The notes beneath the pieces are model-generated. The model was not told where the DNA came from, made no database searches, and worked only from the letters and a program-made list of their open reading frames with translations. 64,000 bases of DNA. Origin: Sphingomonas naasensis (GTDB lineage Bacteria; Pseudomonadota; Alphaproteobacteria; Sphingomonadales; Sphingomonadaceae). Position 1 is the first letter of the stretch. Each line of letters starts with the position of its first letter. A program made the translations under genes and the position numbers. Shown piece after piece: positions 45,473 to 51,780 of this stretch. The stretch covers positions 186,001 to 250,000 of the forward strand of contig NZ_SRXU01000004.1 of assembly GCF_004792695.1 (NCBI RefSeq), in the 5' to 3' direction.

Positions 45473-45500
45473 GTCATCCCGGACTTGTTCCGGGATCCAC
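45473..45500 (+). repeat. 28-bp palindromic repeat, copy 3
   Basis: Same orientation as copy 1, with GGACTTGTTCC as the loop region. It lies directly ahead of the GIY-YIG remnant, the same arrangement as copy 1 with the intact gene. Confidence 0.85.
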
Positions 45501-45535
45501 GGTGCGGCGGGATGAAAGCATCGGAGGTGCAGGGG

Positions 45536-45646
45536 GTGCTGTGGCGGGATTGGAAGGGGGACCCGATCGAGCGCCAGAGCCCGGAATGGAACGACCTCTT
45601 GATGGCGCTGAGGCTTGACCGCTGGCGATATCGCACGGTGAAGTAG
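45536..45646 (+). pseudogene. 3' remnant of a second GIY-YIG gene
   Basis: The frame reads VLWRDWKGDPIERQSPEWNDLL and ends LDRWRYRTVK. This aligns with the last third of the intact upstream protein (KRWRRDWKRNLIERRNPAWNDL). The catalytic first two thirds are absent, and no start codon with a ribosome site precedes it. The remnant shows that nuclease gene and repeat were duplicated together, then partly deleted. The rest of 45400-45683 holds only repeats. Confidence 0.75.
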
Positions 45647-45683
45647 TGTCCCCGAGACAAGGGCTGGTCAGCGTGGAGCTTGC

Positions 45684-46325
45684 TTACTCGATCTTACCTG
45701 AACGAACTGCTCGACTGCCCGATACTAATGCTGGCAGTGTAAAGGCATATTGTAGAAAGGCCTCTGTGAACTTTTGAGCCTTGCGAGCATCATCTTCCGT
45801 TTCTGGTTCATCACCATGGACGGCATCGTTGCCATCAAGGCGAATCTCATGCGACCAATCACCCATTGCTGCAGTCAGGAGACCCTCTTCCACGAGCTTA
45901 TTAATTCGCTTGTAGAGATTCAGAGATTTGTGCGCAGGTGCGATAGACTTAGTGCTTGCGTCCAAAGTTTTTCGGAACATTGCCCCTGCGGCATCCCATC
46001 GTCCCGAGTGTAAACTTTCCACTCCTTGTAAATAAAACTGGCCAATATTTTCGGGGGTTCCTGTGGGAACTTCGGAGGTATATCTCGGCCAATATTCATC
46101 TATAGAATATCCGGAGCCCGGAAATGTTGCCGAATGCTGAATTAGATTTGGCAAGTTTCCATTTAAAGACCTAGCTAAAACTATCATTCCGCCGGTGCAA
46201 ACCCCACAAATTGTCAGAAGTCGAGCCTGCACCGAAGAACCTCTCACGGCCCATTGATACGCAACGGTGAAGCCGGCGAACTTTGTTAGGCAGTGAGGGC
46301 AATCATGTTGAAATTGTGTCGCCAC
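45684..46325 (-). CDS. DUF4145-domain protein
   Basis: A 213-residue protein starting at GTG (ATQFQHDCPHCLTKFAGF). Two CxxC pairs (CPHC and CGVC) in the first 60 residues suggest a zinc ribbon. The C-terminal helical domain KSLNLYKRINKLVEEGLLTAAM...DWSHEIRLDGNDAVHGDE, with DA.H, is the DUF4145 signature found in restriction-associated and other accessory proteins. Codon choice is clearly less GC-biased than in neighbouring genes, a sign of recent transfer. It starts 7 bp after the nrdB stop, so it may be carried by the nrdB transcript. Confidence 0.82.
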   Translation of the reverse strand: MATQFQHDCPHCLTKFAGFTVAYQWAVRGSSVQARLLTICGVCTGGMIVLARSLNGNLPNLIQHSATFPGSGYSIDEYWPRYTSEVPTGTPENIGQFYLQGVESLHSGRWDAAGAMFRKTLDASTKSIAPAHKSLNLYKRINKLVEEGLLTAAMGDWSHEIRLDGNDAVHGDEPETEDDARKAQKFTEAFLQYAFTLPALVSGSRAVRSGKIE

Positions 46326-46332
46326 TAGTAGT

Positions 46333-47391
46333 TTACTCCGCCGCAATCCCCGCCTTAGCGAACATATCCCCGCCGTCGCCTGCGCCGGCATCCTCATTCG
46401 CCGCCGGCACCTTCGCCTTCTGCCGCTTGTCGAACGAGTCCCACACCTCGTTCCAGTTCCCCCGCGTCGCGCCCTTCGAATATTCGGTCGCGCGCTGTTC
46501 GAAGAAATTGGCGTGCTCGACGCCGTTGAGCAAAGGCGCCAGCCACGGCAGCGGGTGCTCGTCGATCATGTAGATCGGCTTGAGGCCGAGCTGGCCCAGC
46601 CGCCAGTCGGCGATGTAGCGGATATACTTCTTGATCTCCTTGGGCGTCATGCCCGTCACCGGGCCCTGCTCGAAGGCGAGGTCGATGAACGCGTCCTCGA
46701 GGCGCACCGTGGTCTGGCACATGTCCATGATGTCGGACTTGACCGACTTGGTCAGGCAGTCGCGCTCGCGGGCGAAGGTGTGGAACAGCCGGATGATGCC
46801 CTCGCAATGGAGGCTCTCGTCGCGCACCGACCACGAGACGATCTGGCCCATGCCCTTCATCTTGTTGAAGCGCGGGAAGTTCATCAGCATCGCGAAGCTG
46901 GCGAAGAGCTGCAGCCCCTCGGTGAAGCCGCCGAACATCGCCAGCGTCTTGGCGATGTCCTCGTCATTGTCGACGCCGAAGGTGCCGAGATAGTCGTGCT
47001 TGTCTTTCATCTCGGCATATTCGAGGAACATGCCATATTCGCTCTCGGGCATGCCGATCGTGTCGAGCAGGTGGCTGTACGCCGCGATGTGCACCGTCTC
47101 CATGTTGGAGAAGGCGGCGAGCATCATCTTGATCTCGGTCGGCTTGAACACCCGGCCATATTTCTCGTGGTAGCAATCCTGCACCTCGACATCGGCCTGG
47201 GTGAAGAAGCGGAAGATCTGGGTGAGCAGGTTGCGCTCGTGCTCGGTGAGCTTCTGCGCCCAGTCGCGGCAATCCTCGCCGAGCGGCACTTCCTCGGGCA
47301 TCCAGTGGATCTGCTGCTGGCGCTTCCAGAACTCATAGGCCCAGGGATATTCGAACGGCTTGTAGGTCTTGCGGGCTTCGAGAAGGGACAT
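46333..47391 (-). CDS. nrdB: Ribonucleoside-diphosphate reductase class Ia, beta subunit
   Basis: A 352-residue diiron radical protein. Metal ligands are Asp67, Glu98 and His101 (METVHIAAYSH), with the later Glu of FGGFTEGLQ and the Glu/His of RDESLHCEG. The radical Tyr105 is present. The C-terminus is alanine/acid-rich and not a recognisable variant of the usual NrdA-binding tail. With NrdA it converts NDPs to dNDPs. It is separated from nrdA by about 2 kb containing a nuclease gene and repeats. No NrdR box is seen directly upstream. Confidence 0.97.
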   Translation of the reverse strand: MSLLEARKTYKPFEYPWAYEFWKRQQQIHWMPEEVPLGEDCRDWAQKLTEHERNLLTQIFRFFTQADVEVQDCYHEKYGRVFKPTEIKMMLAAFSNMETVHIAAYSHLLDTIGMPESEYGMFLEYAEMKDKHDYLGTFGVDNDEDIAKTLAMFGGFTEGLQLFASFAMLMNFPRFNKMKGMGQIVSWSVRDESLHCEGIIRLFHTFARERDCLTKSVKSDIMDMCQTTVRLEDAFIDLAFEQGPVTGMTPKEIKKYIRYIADWRLGQLGLKPIYMIDEHPLPWLAPLLNGVEHANFFEQRATEYSKGATRGNWNEVWDSFDKRQKAKVPAANEDAGAGDGGDMFAKAGIAAE

Positions 47392-47415
47392 GGGATTACT
47401 CCGGGACGAATTGGA

Positions 47416-47910
47416 TCAGAAGAAAGAACAAGCGACAGCGACAAGGCCGAGAGCGATCATGAAAGCACCCATTGCGCGCGCACCCGAGGGGCTGAAAGCT
47501 GAGCTTTGCGGGTCTGCGAGATTGACGGCTCCAAGATAGATCAGCCAGACCATGACCCAATGGCGTGTCCAGGCGGGGGGCGCCATCGGACCTTCGTCCG
47601 GAAGAAGCAGTGGCGCCAGCATGAGCCCCATCGTGACGATGCCGAGCGGCAAGGTGGCGACAAGCGGCCACGCAAAAAGCCGTCGCGGCGCCGTCGTCGC
47701 CTGCGCGGCGATCGCAGACTCGATACTGCGCAACTCTTCGAAATATCTGTCTTCTCCGCGCGCGAGGCGTCGATCGAGACGACGTTGCAGACGACGCCCG
47801 CTCGCCTCGGCGCCGAAGACGGGCTCAAGCAGTTTCCCCAGCAGATAGGCTGAGGCGACGAAAAGCGATCCGGTCGCGATCATGACCGCAAGGAACTGGG
47901 GCGTGCTCAT
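47416..47910 (-). CDS. Hypothetical membrane protein, 164 aa, upstream of nrdB
   Basis: Hydrophobic segments at about residues 6-25, 78-102, 113-133 and 142-163, with a charged stretch RRLQRRLDRRLARGEDRYFEELR between the first two. No known domain recognised. Its start overlaps the stop of the next gene upstream as ATGA, and nrdB follows after 24 bp, so the four genes from 48451 down to nrdB look like one operon. Confidence 0.7.
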   Translation of the reverse strand: MSTPQFLAVMIATGSLFVASAYLLGKLLEPVFGAEASGRRLQRRLDRRLARGEDRYFEELRSIESAIAAQATTAPRRLFAWPLVATLPLGIVTMGLMLAPLLLPDEGPMAPPAWTRHWVMVWLIYLGAVNLADPQSSAFSPSGARAMGAFMIALGLVAVACSFF

Positions 47911-48128
47911 GCCGCGCCTCCCGCCAGCGTCGCGACCAGCGCAAAACCGCCGAGCAGCAGCCCGAGCGCCGCCAGCATCATCCCCGCGATGCGCAGCGCA
48001 TAGCCGGTCGCTTCCGCATCGGGCAGGCGCAGCGCGGTGCGGGCGAGCGACGGGCGCAGCAGCGTCGTCAGCCCGAGCGCGCTCGCGGCGCCGGCCAGCC
48101 CGGCCATCAAGGCGAGGCTGCGCGTCAT
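47907..48128 (-). CDS. Small hypothetical membrane protein, 73 aa
   Basis: Two transmembrane helices (about 5-25 and 45-68) joined by a basic linker LRPSLARTALRLPDAEA. Overlaps both neighbours by 4 bp. No family recognised. The overlaps indicate coupled translation with the lipoprotein gene upstream and the 164-aa membrane protein downstream. Confidence 0.68.
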   Translation of the reverse strand: MTRSLALMAGLAGAASALGLTTLLRPSLARTALRLPDAEATGYALRIAGMMLAALGLLLGGFALVATLAGGAA

Positions 48129-48451
48129 TCGTGGTCGATCACCCGGCCGCGCGGCTCGCGGATCACGCGGTCGCGATAAACGATCTTCTTGCCGCGATTG
48201 GCGCCGACGCCGAACACGACGATGCCGAGGAAATAGCCGAAATCATACCAGCCGCCATTGTTGGGCACGGCATAGATCGCGACGTCGGGCATGATCAGCG
48301 AGAGGAACCACGCCACGGGGAAGATGAAGCCGTGCCACAGCCCCCAGAAGAAGCCCGGCGCGCCGGGGACGACGCCGGCGGCGACCTGCTTCGCACAGGC
48401 GGTGAGCAGCACGAGCGCGGCGAGGGCGATACTGTTGCGGAGGCGAATCAT
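48125..48451 (-). CDS. Small putative lipoprotein with two membrane segments, 108 aa
   Basis: The N-terminus MIRLRNSIALAALVLLTAC has a lipobox (LLTAC). GFFWGLWHGFIFPVAWFLSLI and GYFLGIVVFGVGA are two further hydrophobic stretches, and the tail is basic (RDRVIREPRGRVIDHE). The PGFFWGLWHG motif resembles small sphingomonad and other bacterial proteins of unknown function, as I recall. First gene of the operon that ends with nrdB. Confidence 0.7.
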   Translation of the reverse strand: MIRLRNSIALAALVLLTACAKQVAAGVVPGAPGFFWGLWHGFIFPVAWFLSLIMPDVAIYAVPNNGGWYDFGYFLGIVVFGVGANRGKKIVYRDRVIREPRGRVIDHE

Positions 48452-48519
48452 TCCCTATCTCCTGCATCGTTCGCGGCGCTGGTGCGTTGCGACGCCGAAC
48501 CAACAAAAGGAGTGACCCC

Positions 48520-48789
48520 ATGGCCGACGCGAGCGCAATCAGGGAACATATGGAAGTCATCGGCGCCGACGGCGTCCATGTCGGCACCGTCGACCATGTC
48601 GAGGGCGACCGCATCAAGCTGACCAAGAAGGATTCGGGCGCCGAGATCGAAGGCGCCGAGGGCAGCCATGCCGGGCACCATCACTTCATCTCGCTCGGCC
48701 TCGTCGCCGATGTCGAGGGTGATCAAGTGCGGCTGAGCGCCAACGCCGACGTCGCGGTGAGCTTCGAGGAAGAAGAGGACGCGGGCTGA
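48520..48789 (+). CDS. DUF2171-family protein, 89 aa
   Basis: IREHMEVIGADGVHVGTVDHVEGDRIKLTKKD is the PRC-barrel-like DUF2171 core; GHHHFISLGLVADVEGDQVRLSANAD and an acidic tail follow. AAAGGAG precedes the ATG by a good distance. Proteins of this family are short, stress-linked in some species and of unknown biochemical role. Divergent from the lipoprotein operon. Confidence 0.82.
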   Translation: MADASAIREHMEVIGADGVHVGTVDHVEGDRIKLTKKDSGAEIEGAEGSHAGHHHFISLGLVADVEGDQVRLSANADVAVSFEEEEDAG

Positions 48790-48807
48790 ACGCCTTTTGA
48801 CGCGAGC

Positions 48808-48942
48808 CCCCCTCACCCTTCCGGCGCTGCGCGTCTCCCTCCCTCTCCCACAAGGGGAGAGGGATTTGGGAGCAACCACCTCCCTCTCCCCTTGTGGGAG
48901 AGGGAAGGGGCCCGCGCCGAAGGCGTGGGAAGGGTGAGGGGG
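48808..48942. repeat. Palindromic repeat element downstream of the DUF559 gene
   Basis: A 135-bp element with nested perfect inverted repeats: an outer 15-bp pair (48808-48822 and 48928-48942, CCCCCTCACCCTTCC) and an inner 23-bp pair (48841-48863 and 48882-48904) built on CCCTCTCCCACAAGGGGAG. Each inner arm is itself a hairpin. The inner 23-mer recurs exactly at 49375. The element ends 5 bp before the DUF559 stop codon. No ORF inside. Confidence 0.85.
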
Positions 48943-48947
48943 CCGCA

Positions 48948-49343
48948 TCACGCGAGGCTTCCCCGCAATTCCGGGGGCAGGCTCCGGGCGATCTCCGCGA
49001 TCACACCTTCGATGTTTCCCATTACGTCGTTGTTCCAGAACCGGATCACGCGATGCCCTTCGGCATTCAGGAAAGCAGTCCACGCAGCGTCGCGATCGCG
49101 GCGCTCCGCATGGGTTGCGTCGTCCACCTCGACGATCAGCTTCGCAGCGTGCGAGGCGAAATCGGCGTGATAGGGGCCGAACGGCGCCTGATGCCGGAAT
49201 CCAGCTGCAGGAAGCGCCTCGCGGAGCGCCATTTTCAGCGCCCTTTCCACCGGACCCGCCTTGCGGCGGAGTTCGCGCGAGCGGAACACGGTGGCGGCAG
49301 GCAGCAGCTGGCGCTTGGTCAGGCCCTGCGCATTCCCCCTCAT
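48948..49343 (-). CDS. DUF559-domain (Vsr-like) endonuclease protein, 131 aa
   Basis: ELRRKAGPVERALKMALREAL, FRHQAPFGPYHADFASHAAKLIVEVDDATH and DRDAAWTAFLNAEGHRVIRFWNNDVM show the PD-(D/E)XK-type fold of DUF559, with Asp in HADF and Glu in VEVDD at the active-site positions. Function in the cell is unknown; the fold is related to the Vsr mismatch endonuclease. The likely ATG lies inside the flanking repeat, so part of the N-terminus is repeat-encoded and the start is uncertain. Confidence 0.85.
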   Translation of the reverse strand: MRGNAQGLTKRQLLPAATVFRSRELRRKAGPVERALKMALREALPAAGFRHQAPFGPYHADFASHAAKLIVEVDDATHAERRDRDAAWTAFLNAEGHRVIRFWNNDVMGNIEGVIAEIARSLPPELRGSLA

Positions 49344-49397
49344 CCTCCCACGCCGCTGCGCGGCGCGGGCCCCTCCCTCTCCCACAAGGGGAGAGGG
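49335..49397. repeat. Partial copy of the palindromic repeat upstream of the DUF559 gene
   Basis: Contains an exact copy of the 23-bp hairpin arm of the downstream element (49375-49397) and a CCCCCTCATCCTCCCACGCC stretch close to that element's end. Together the two copies bracket the DUF559 gene. The start codon of that gene lies within this copy, at 49341-49343. Confidence 0.8.
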
Positions 49398-49425
49398 GTT
49401 CCCCGGGCGACCTACCCCAACCACC

Positions 49426-51342
49426 TCACTGGCACGCCAGGCATTCGTCATAGTCGGTGCTCTCGCCGAGGTTGAACTGCGGCTTTTCGAGCGTGTTGTC
49501 GGCCTCGACCCCGCCCGCGAAGCCGGCGCGCTGGACCGACTTGGAGCGCAGATAATAGAGCGACTTGATACCGAGCTCCCATGCGCGGAAGTGGAGCATC
49601 AGCAGATCCCATTTCTCGACGTCCGCCGGGATGAACAGGTTCAGCGACTGGGCCTGGTCGATATAGGGCGCGCGGTCGCCGGCGAGCTCGAGGATCCAGC
49701 GCTGGTCGATCTCGAAGCTGGTCTTGTACGCGTCCTTCTCTTCCTGACTGAGGAAGTCGAGATGCTGGACCGAGCCGCCCTGCTCGAGGATCGAGCTCCA
49801 CACCGCGTCCGAGTTCTTCGACTTCTCGACCAGCAGCTTCTCGAGATAGGGATTGCGGACCGAGAACGAGCCCGACAGCGTCTTGTGCGTGTAGATGTTC
49901 GCCGGGATCGGCTCGATGCACGCGCTGGTGCCGCCGCAGATGATCGAGATGCTCGCGGTCGGCGCGATCGCCATCTTGCAGCTGAACCGCTCCATCACGC
50001 CCATGTCGGCCGCGTCGGGGCACGGCCCGCGCTCGACCGCGAGCTGCATCGACGCCTCGTCGACCTGGCCCTTGATGTGCTTGAACATCTTGAGGTTCCA
50101 GCTCTTCGCCATCGCACCCTCGAACGAGAGGCCGCGCGCCTGCAGGAAGCTGTGGAAGCCCATCACCCCGAGGCCGACCGAGCGCTCGCGGCCCGCCGAA
50201 TAGGCGGCCTTCTCCATGCCCGGCTCGGCGCGCTCGATATAGTCGCTCAGCACATTGTCGAGGAAGCGCATCACGTCCTCGATGAAGCCCTTCTCGCCCT
50301 TCCACGCGTCCCACGTTTCGAGGTTGAGCGAGGACAGGCAGCACACCGCGGTGCGCTCGTTGCCGAGATGGTCCTTGCCGGTGGGCAGGGTGATCTCGCT
50401 GCACAGGTTCGAGGTCGAGACCTTGAGCCCGAGATCGCGGTGATGCTTGGGCATGTTCGAGTTCACGTGATCGGCGAACACGATGTACGGCTCGCCGGTG
50501 GCGAGGCGGGTCTCGACCAGCTTCTGGAACAGCGCACGGGCATCGACCTTGCCGCGCTCCGAGCCGTCCTTGGGCGATTTGAGCGTCCATTCCTCGCCGT
50601 TGCGGACGGCTTCCATGAACGCATCGGGGATGAGCACCCCGTGGTGGAGGTTGAGCGCCTTGCGGTTGAAGTCGCCCGAGGGTTTGCGGATCTCGAGGAA
50701 CTCCTCGATCTCGGGGTGCGAGATGTCGAGATAGCAGGCCGCCGAGCCGCGGCGGAGCGACCCCTGGCTGATCGCAAGGGTGAGCGAATCCATCACCCGG
50801 ACGAACGGAATGATGCCGCTGGTCTTGCCGTTGAGGCCGACCGGCTCGCCGATCCCGCGGACATTGCCCCAATAGGTGCCGATGCCGCCGCCGCGCGAGG
50901 CGAGCCAGACATTCTCGTTCCACGTGTCGACGATGCCGTTGAGGCTGTCGGGCACCGAATTGAGGAAGCACGAGATCGGCAGGCCGCGCCCGGTGCCGCC
51001 GTTCGAGAGAACCGGCGTGGCGGGCATGAACCACAGCTTCGAGATGTAATCATAGATGCGCTGGGCGTGCGCCTGATCGTCGGCATAGGCCGAGGCGACG
51101 CGGACGAACAGGTCCTGATAGGTCTCGCCGGGGAGGAGATAGCGGTCCTTCAGGGTCTCCTTGCCGAACTCGGTGAGCAGCGCGTCGCGGCTGTGATCGA
51201 CCTCGAGCGGCCAAGGGCGCGGGTTCACGGCGCGCGTATCCTGCTCCTTGGCGGACTTGCGCGGCTTCGCCCTGGTCTCGGCGGCGGTCGTGGCTTCGGC
51301 GACGGTGTCGTTCACGCTGTTTTCCGTGTCCCTGAATTCCAT
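49426..51342 (-). CDS. nrdA: Ribonucleoside-diphosphate reductase class Ia, alpha subunit, without ATP-cone
   Basis: A 638-residue catalytic subunit. Cys125 (PISCFLN) and Cys334/335 (AVCCLSSLN) are the redox pair region, Asn312-Cys314-Glu316 (SNLCSEI) the radical site, and LGIKSLYYLRSK carries the tyrosine pair for radical transfer. Cys634 and Cys637 at the C-terminus (DECLACQ) are reduced by thioredoxin. The N-terminus has about 40 polar residues and then directly the ten-stranded barrel, so the ATP-cone of the about 760-residue E. coli type is missing. Overall activity control by dATP is therefore not expected. Confidence 0.96.
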   Translation of the reverse strand: MEFRDTENSVNDTVAEATTAAETRAKPRKSAKEQDTRAVNPRPWPLEVDHSRDALLTEFGKETLKDRYLLPGETYQDLFVRVASAYADDQAHAQRIYDYISKLWFMPATPVLSNGGTGRGLPISCFLNSVPDSLNGIVDTWNENVWLASRGGGIGTYWGNVRGIGEPVGLNGKTSGIIPFVRVMDSLTLAISQGSLRRGSAACYLDISHPEIEEFLEIRKPSGDFNRKALNLHHGVLIPDAFMEAVRNGEEWTLKSPKDGSERGKVDARALFQKLVETRLATGEPYIVFADHVNSNMPKHHRDLGLKVSTSNLCSEITLPTGKDHLGNERTAVCCLSSLNLETWDAWKGEKGFIEDVMRFLDNVLSDYIERAEPGMEKAAYSAGRERSVGLGVMGFHSFLQARGLSFEGAMAKSWNLKMFKHIKGQVDEASMQLAVERGPCPDAADMGVMERFSCKMAIAPTASISIICGGTSACIEPIPANIYTHKTLSGSFSVRNPYLEKLLVEKSKNSDAVWSSILEQGGSVQHLDFLSQEEKDAYKTSFEIDQRWILELAGDRAPYIDQAQSLNLFIPADVEKWDLLMLHFRAWELGIKSLYYLRSKSVQRAGFAGGVEADNTLEKPQFNLGESTDYDECLACQ

Positions 51343-51494
51343 GGCATCCGACCCCTTTTTGACTCTGCACCCGCCTCCTCGCGGAAGCGTTGGGTGCGAC
51401 TCGGGGCGGCTCGACGATGGTACCCGTCGACATGGCCTGGCGCGAGAACAAAAAACGAACTTCGCACCATGCGGCGGACACGTCAGCGCCTGCT

Positions 51495-51512
51495 CCGCAT
51501 ATGGGTATGCGG
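51495..51512 (-). promoter_or_regulatory. Hairpin in the nrdA leader
   Basis: CCGCATA and TATGCGG form a perfect seven-pair stem with a four-base loop, about 150 nt upstream of the nrdA start and downstream of the proposed NrdR-controlled promoter. It lacks a T tract, so it is not an intrinsic terminator by itself. Confidence 0.4.
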
Positions 51513-51552
51513 GTGCGCTTCTACCAGTGCTTGAGCCTGCCCCTCAGTCTTA

Positions 51553-51568
51553 CCACTACAGATTGTGC
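51553..51568 (-). promoter_or_regulatory. Candidate NrdR box 1
   Basis: CCACTACAGATTGTGC matches the 16-bp NrdR consensus ACACWATATATWGTGT at 12 positions. On the minus strand it overlaps a possible -10 (CAATCT), 17 bp after a TTGTGC -35-like hexamer, the place expected for a repressor site. It lies about 210 bp upstream of the nrdA start codon. Confidence 0.45.
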
Positions 51569-51742
51569 CAAACCGAGTCCCGGCACAAGGGGTTAAATTC
51601 TCACTTAACCAAACGCTTCGTCGCTAAAATGACTCGGTTCACAGACGCCTGCAGGGCGCGACGCATGGTCAATCCTCGGGTCCCGCAAAGGCAAGAGAAC
51701 ATCGCAAGAACCGAAAAAATTTTCCGGTTGAGGAATCGGTGA

Positions 51743-51758
51743 ACACTATCGGTAGTGT
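51743..51758. promoter_or_regulatory. Candidate NrdR box 2 (perfect palindromic arms)
   Basis: ACACTATCGGTAGTGT has arms ACACTA/TAGTGT that match the NrdR consensus ends exactly and only differs in the central bases. It lies about 190 bp from box 1, much further than the usual three helical turns. It is 400 bp upstream of nrdA and 23 bp from the 3' end of the serine hydrolase gene. Confidence 0.45.
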
Positions 51759-51780
51759 TTCGGCCGGCGGCGCGGCGCGA

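Larger units (their letters stand above)
51343..51780 (-). other. Long nrdA leader / promoter region (438 bp, no gene seen)
   Basis: The gap between nrdA and the serine hydrolase gene contains two NrdR-box-like sequences, a strong hairpin (51495-51512), a second possible stem pairing GCACCC with GGGTGC close to the start codon (about 51367-51398), an inverted GGTTAA/TTAACC pair around 51591-51610 and an AT-rich palindrome near 51712-51728. No ORF with a convincing start and ribosome site is present. No cobalamin riboswitch elements were recognised. Confidence 0.6.

Noticed and set aside
45038..45500. Repeated 28-bp palindromes considered as a CRISPR array
   Set aside because: Only three copies, one inverted, with unequal spacing of 345 and 34 bp and a gene between them; no cas genes.
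49261..51534. 757-codon open frame on the plus strand opposite nrdA
   Set aside because: It mirrors nrdA codon positions, shows low-complexity Arg/Ala/Glu/His composition and no family motif; NrdA on the minus strand has all active-site residues.
51591..51610. CtrA-type site in the nrdA leader
   Set aside because: The TTAA halves are separated by eight bases and the element is an inverted GGTTAA pair, so the consensus is not met.
51343..51780. Cobalamin riboswitch upstream of nrdA
   Set aside because: I found no B12-box-like conserved stretch, and the enzyme is class I and does not need cobalamin.
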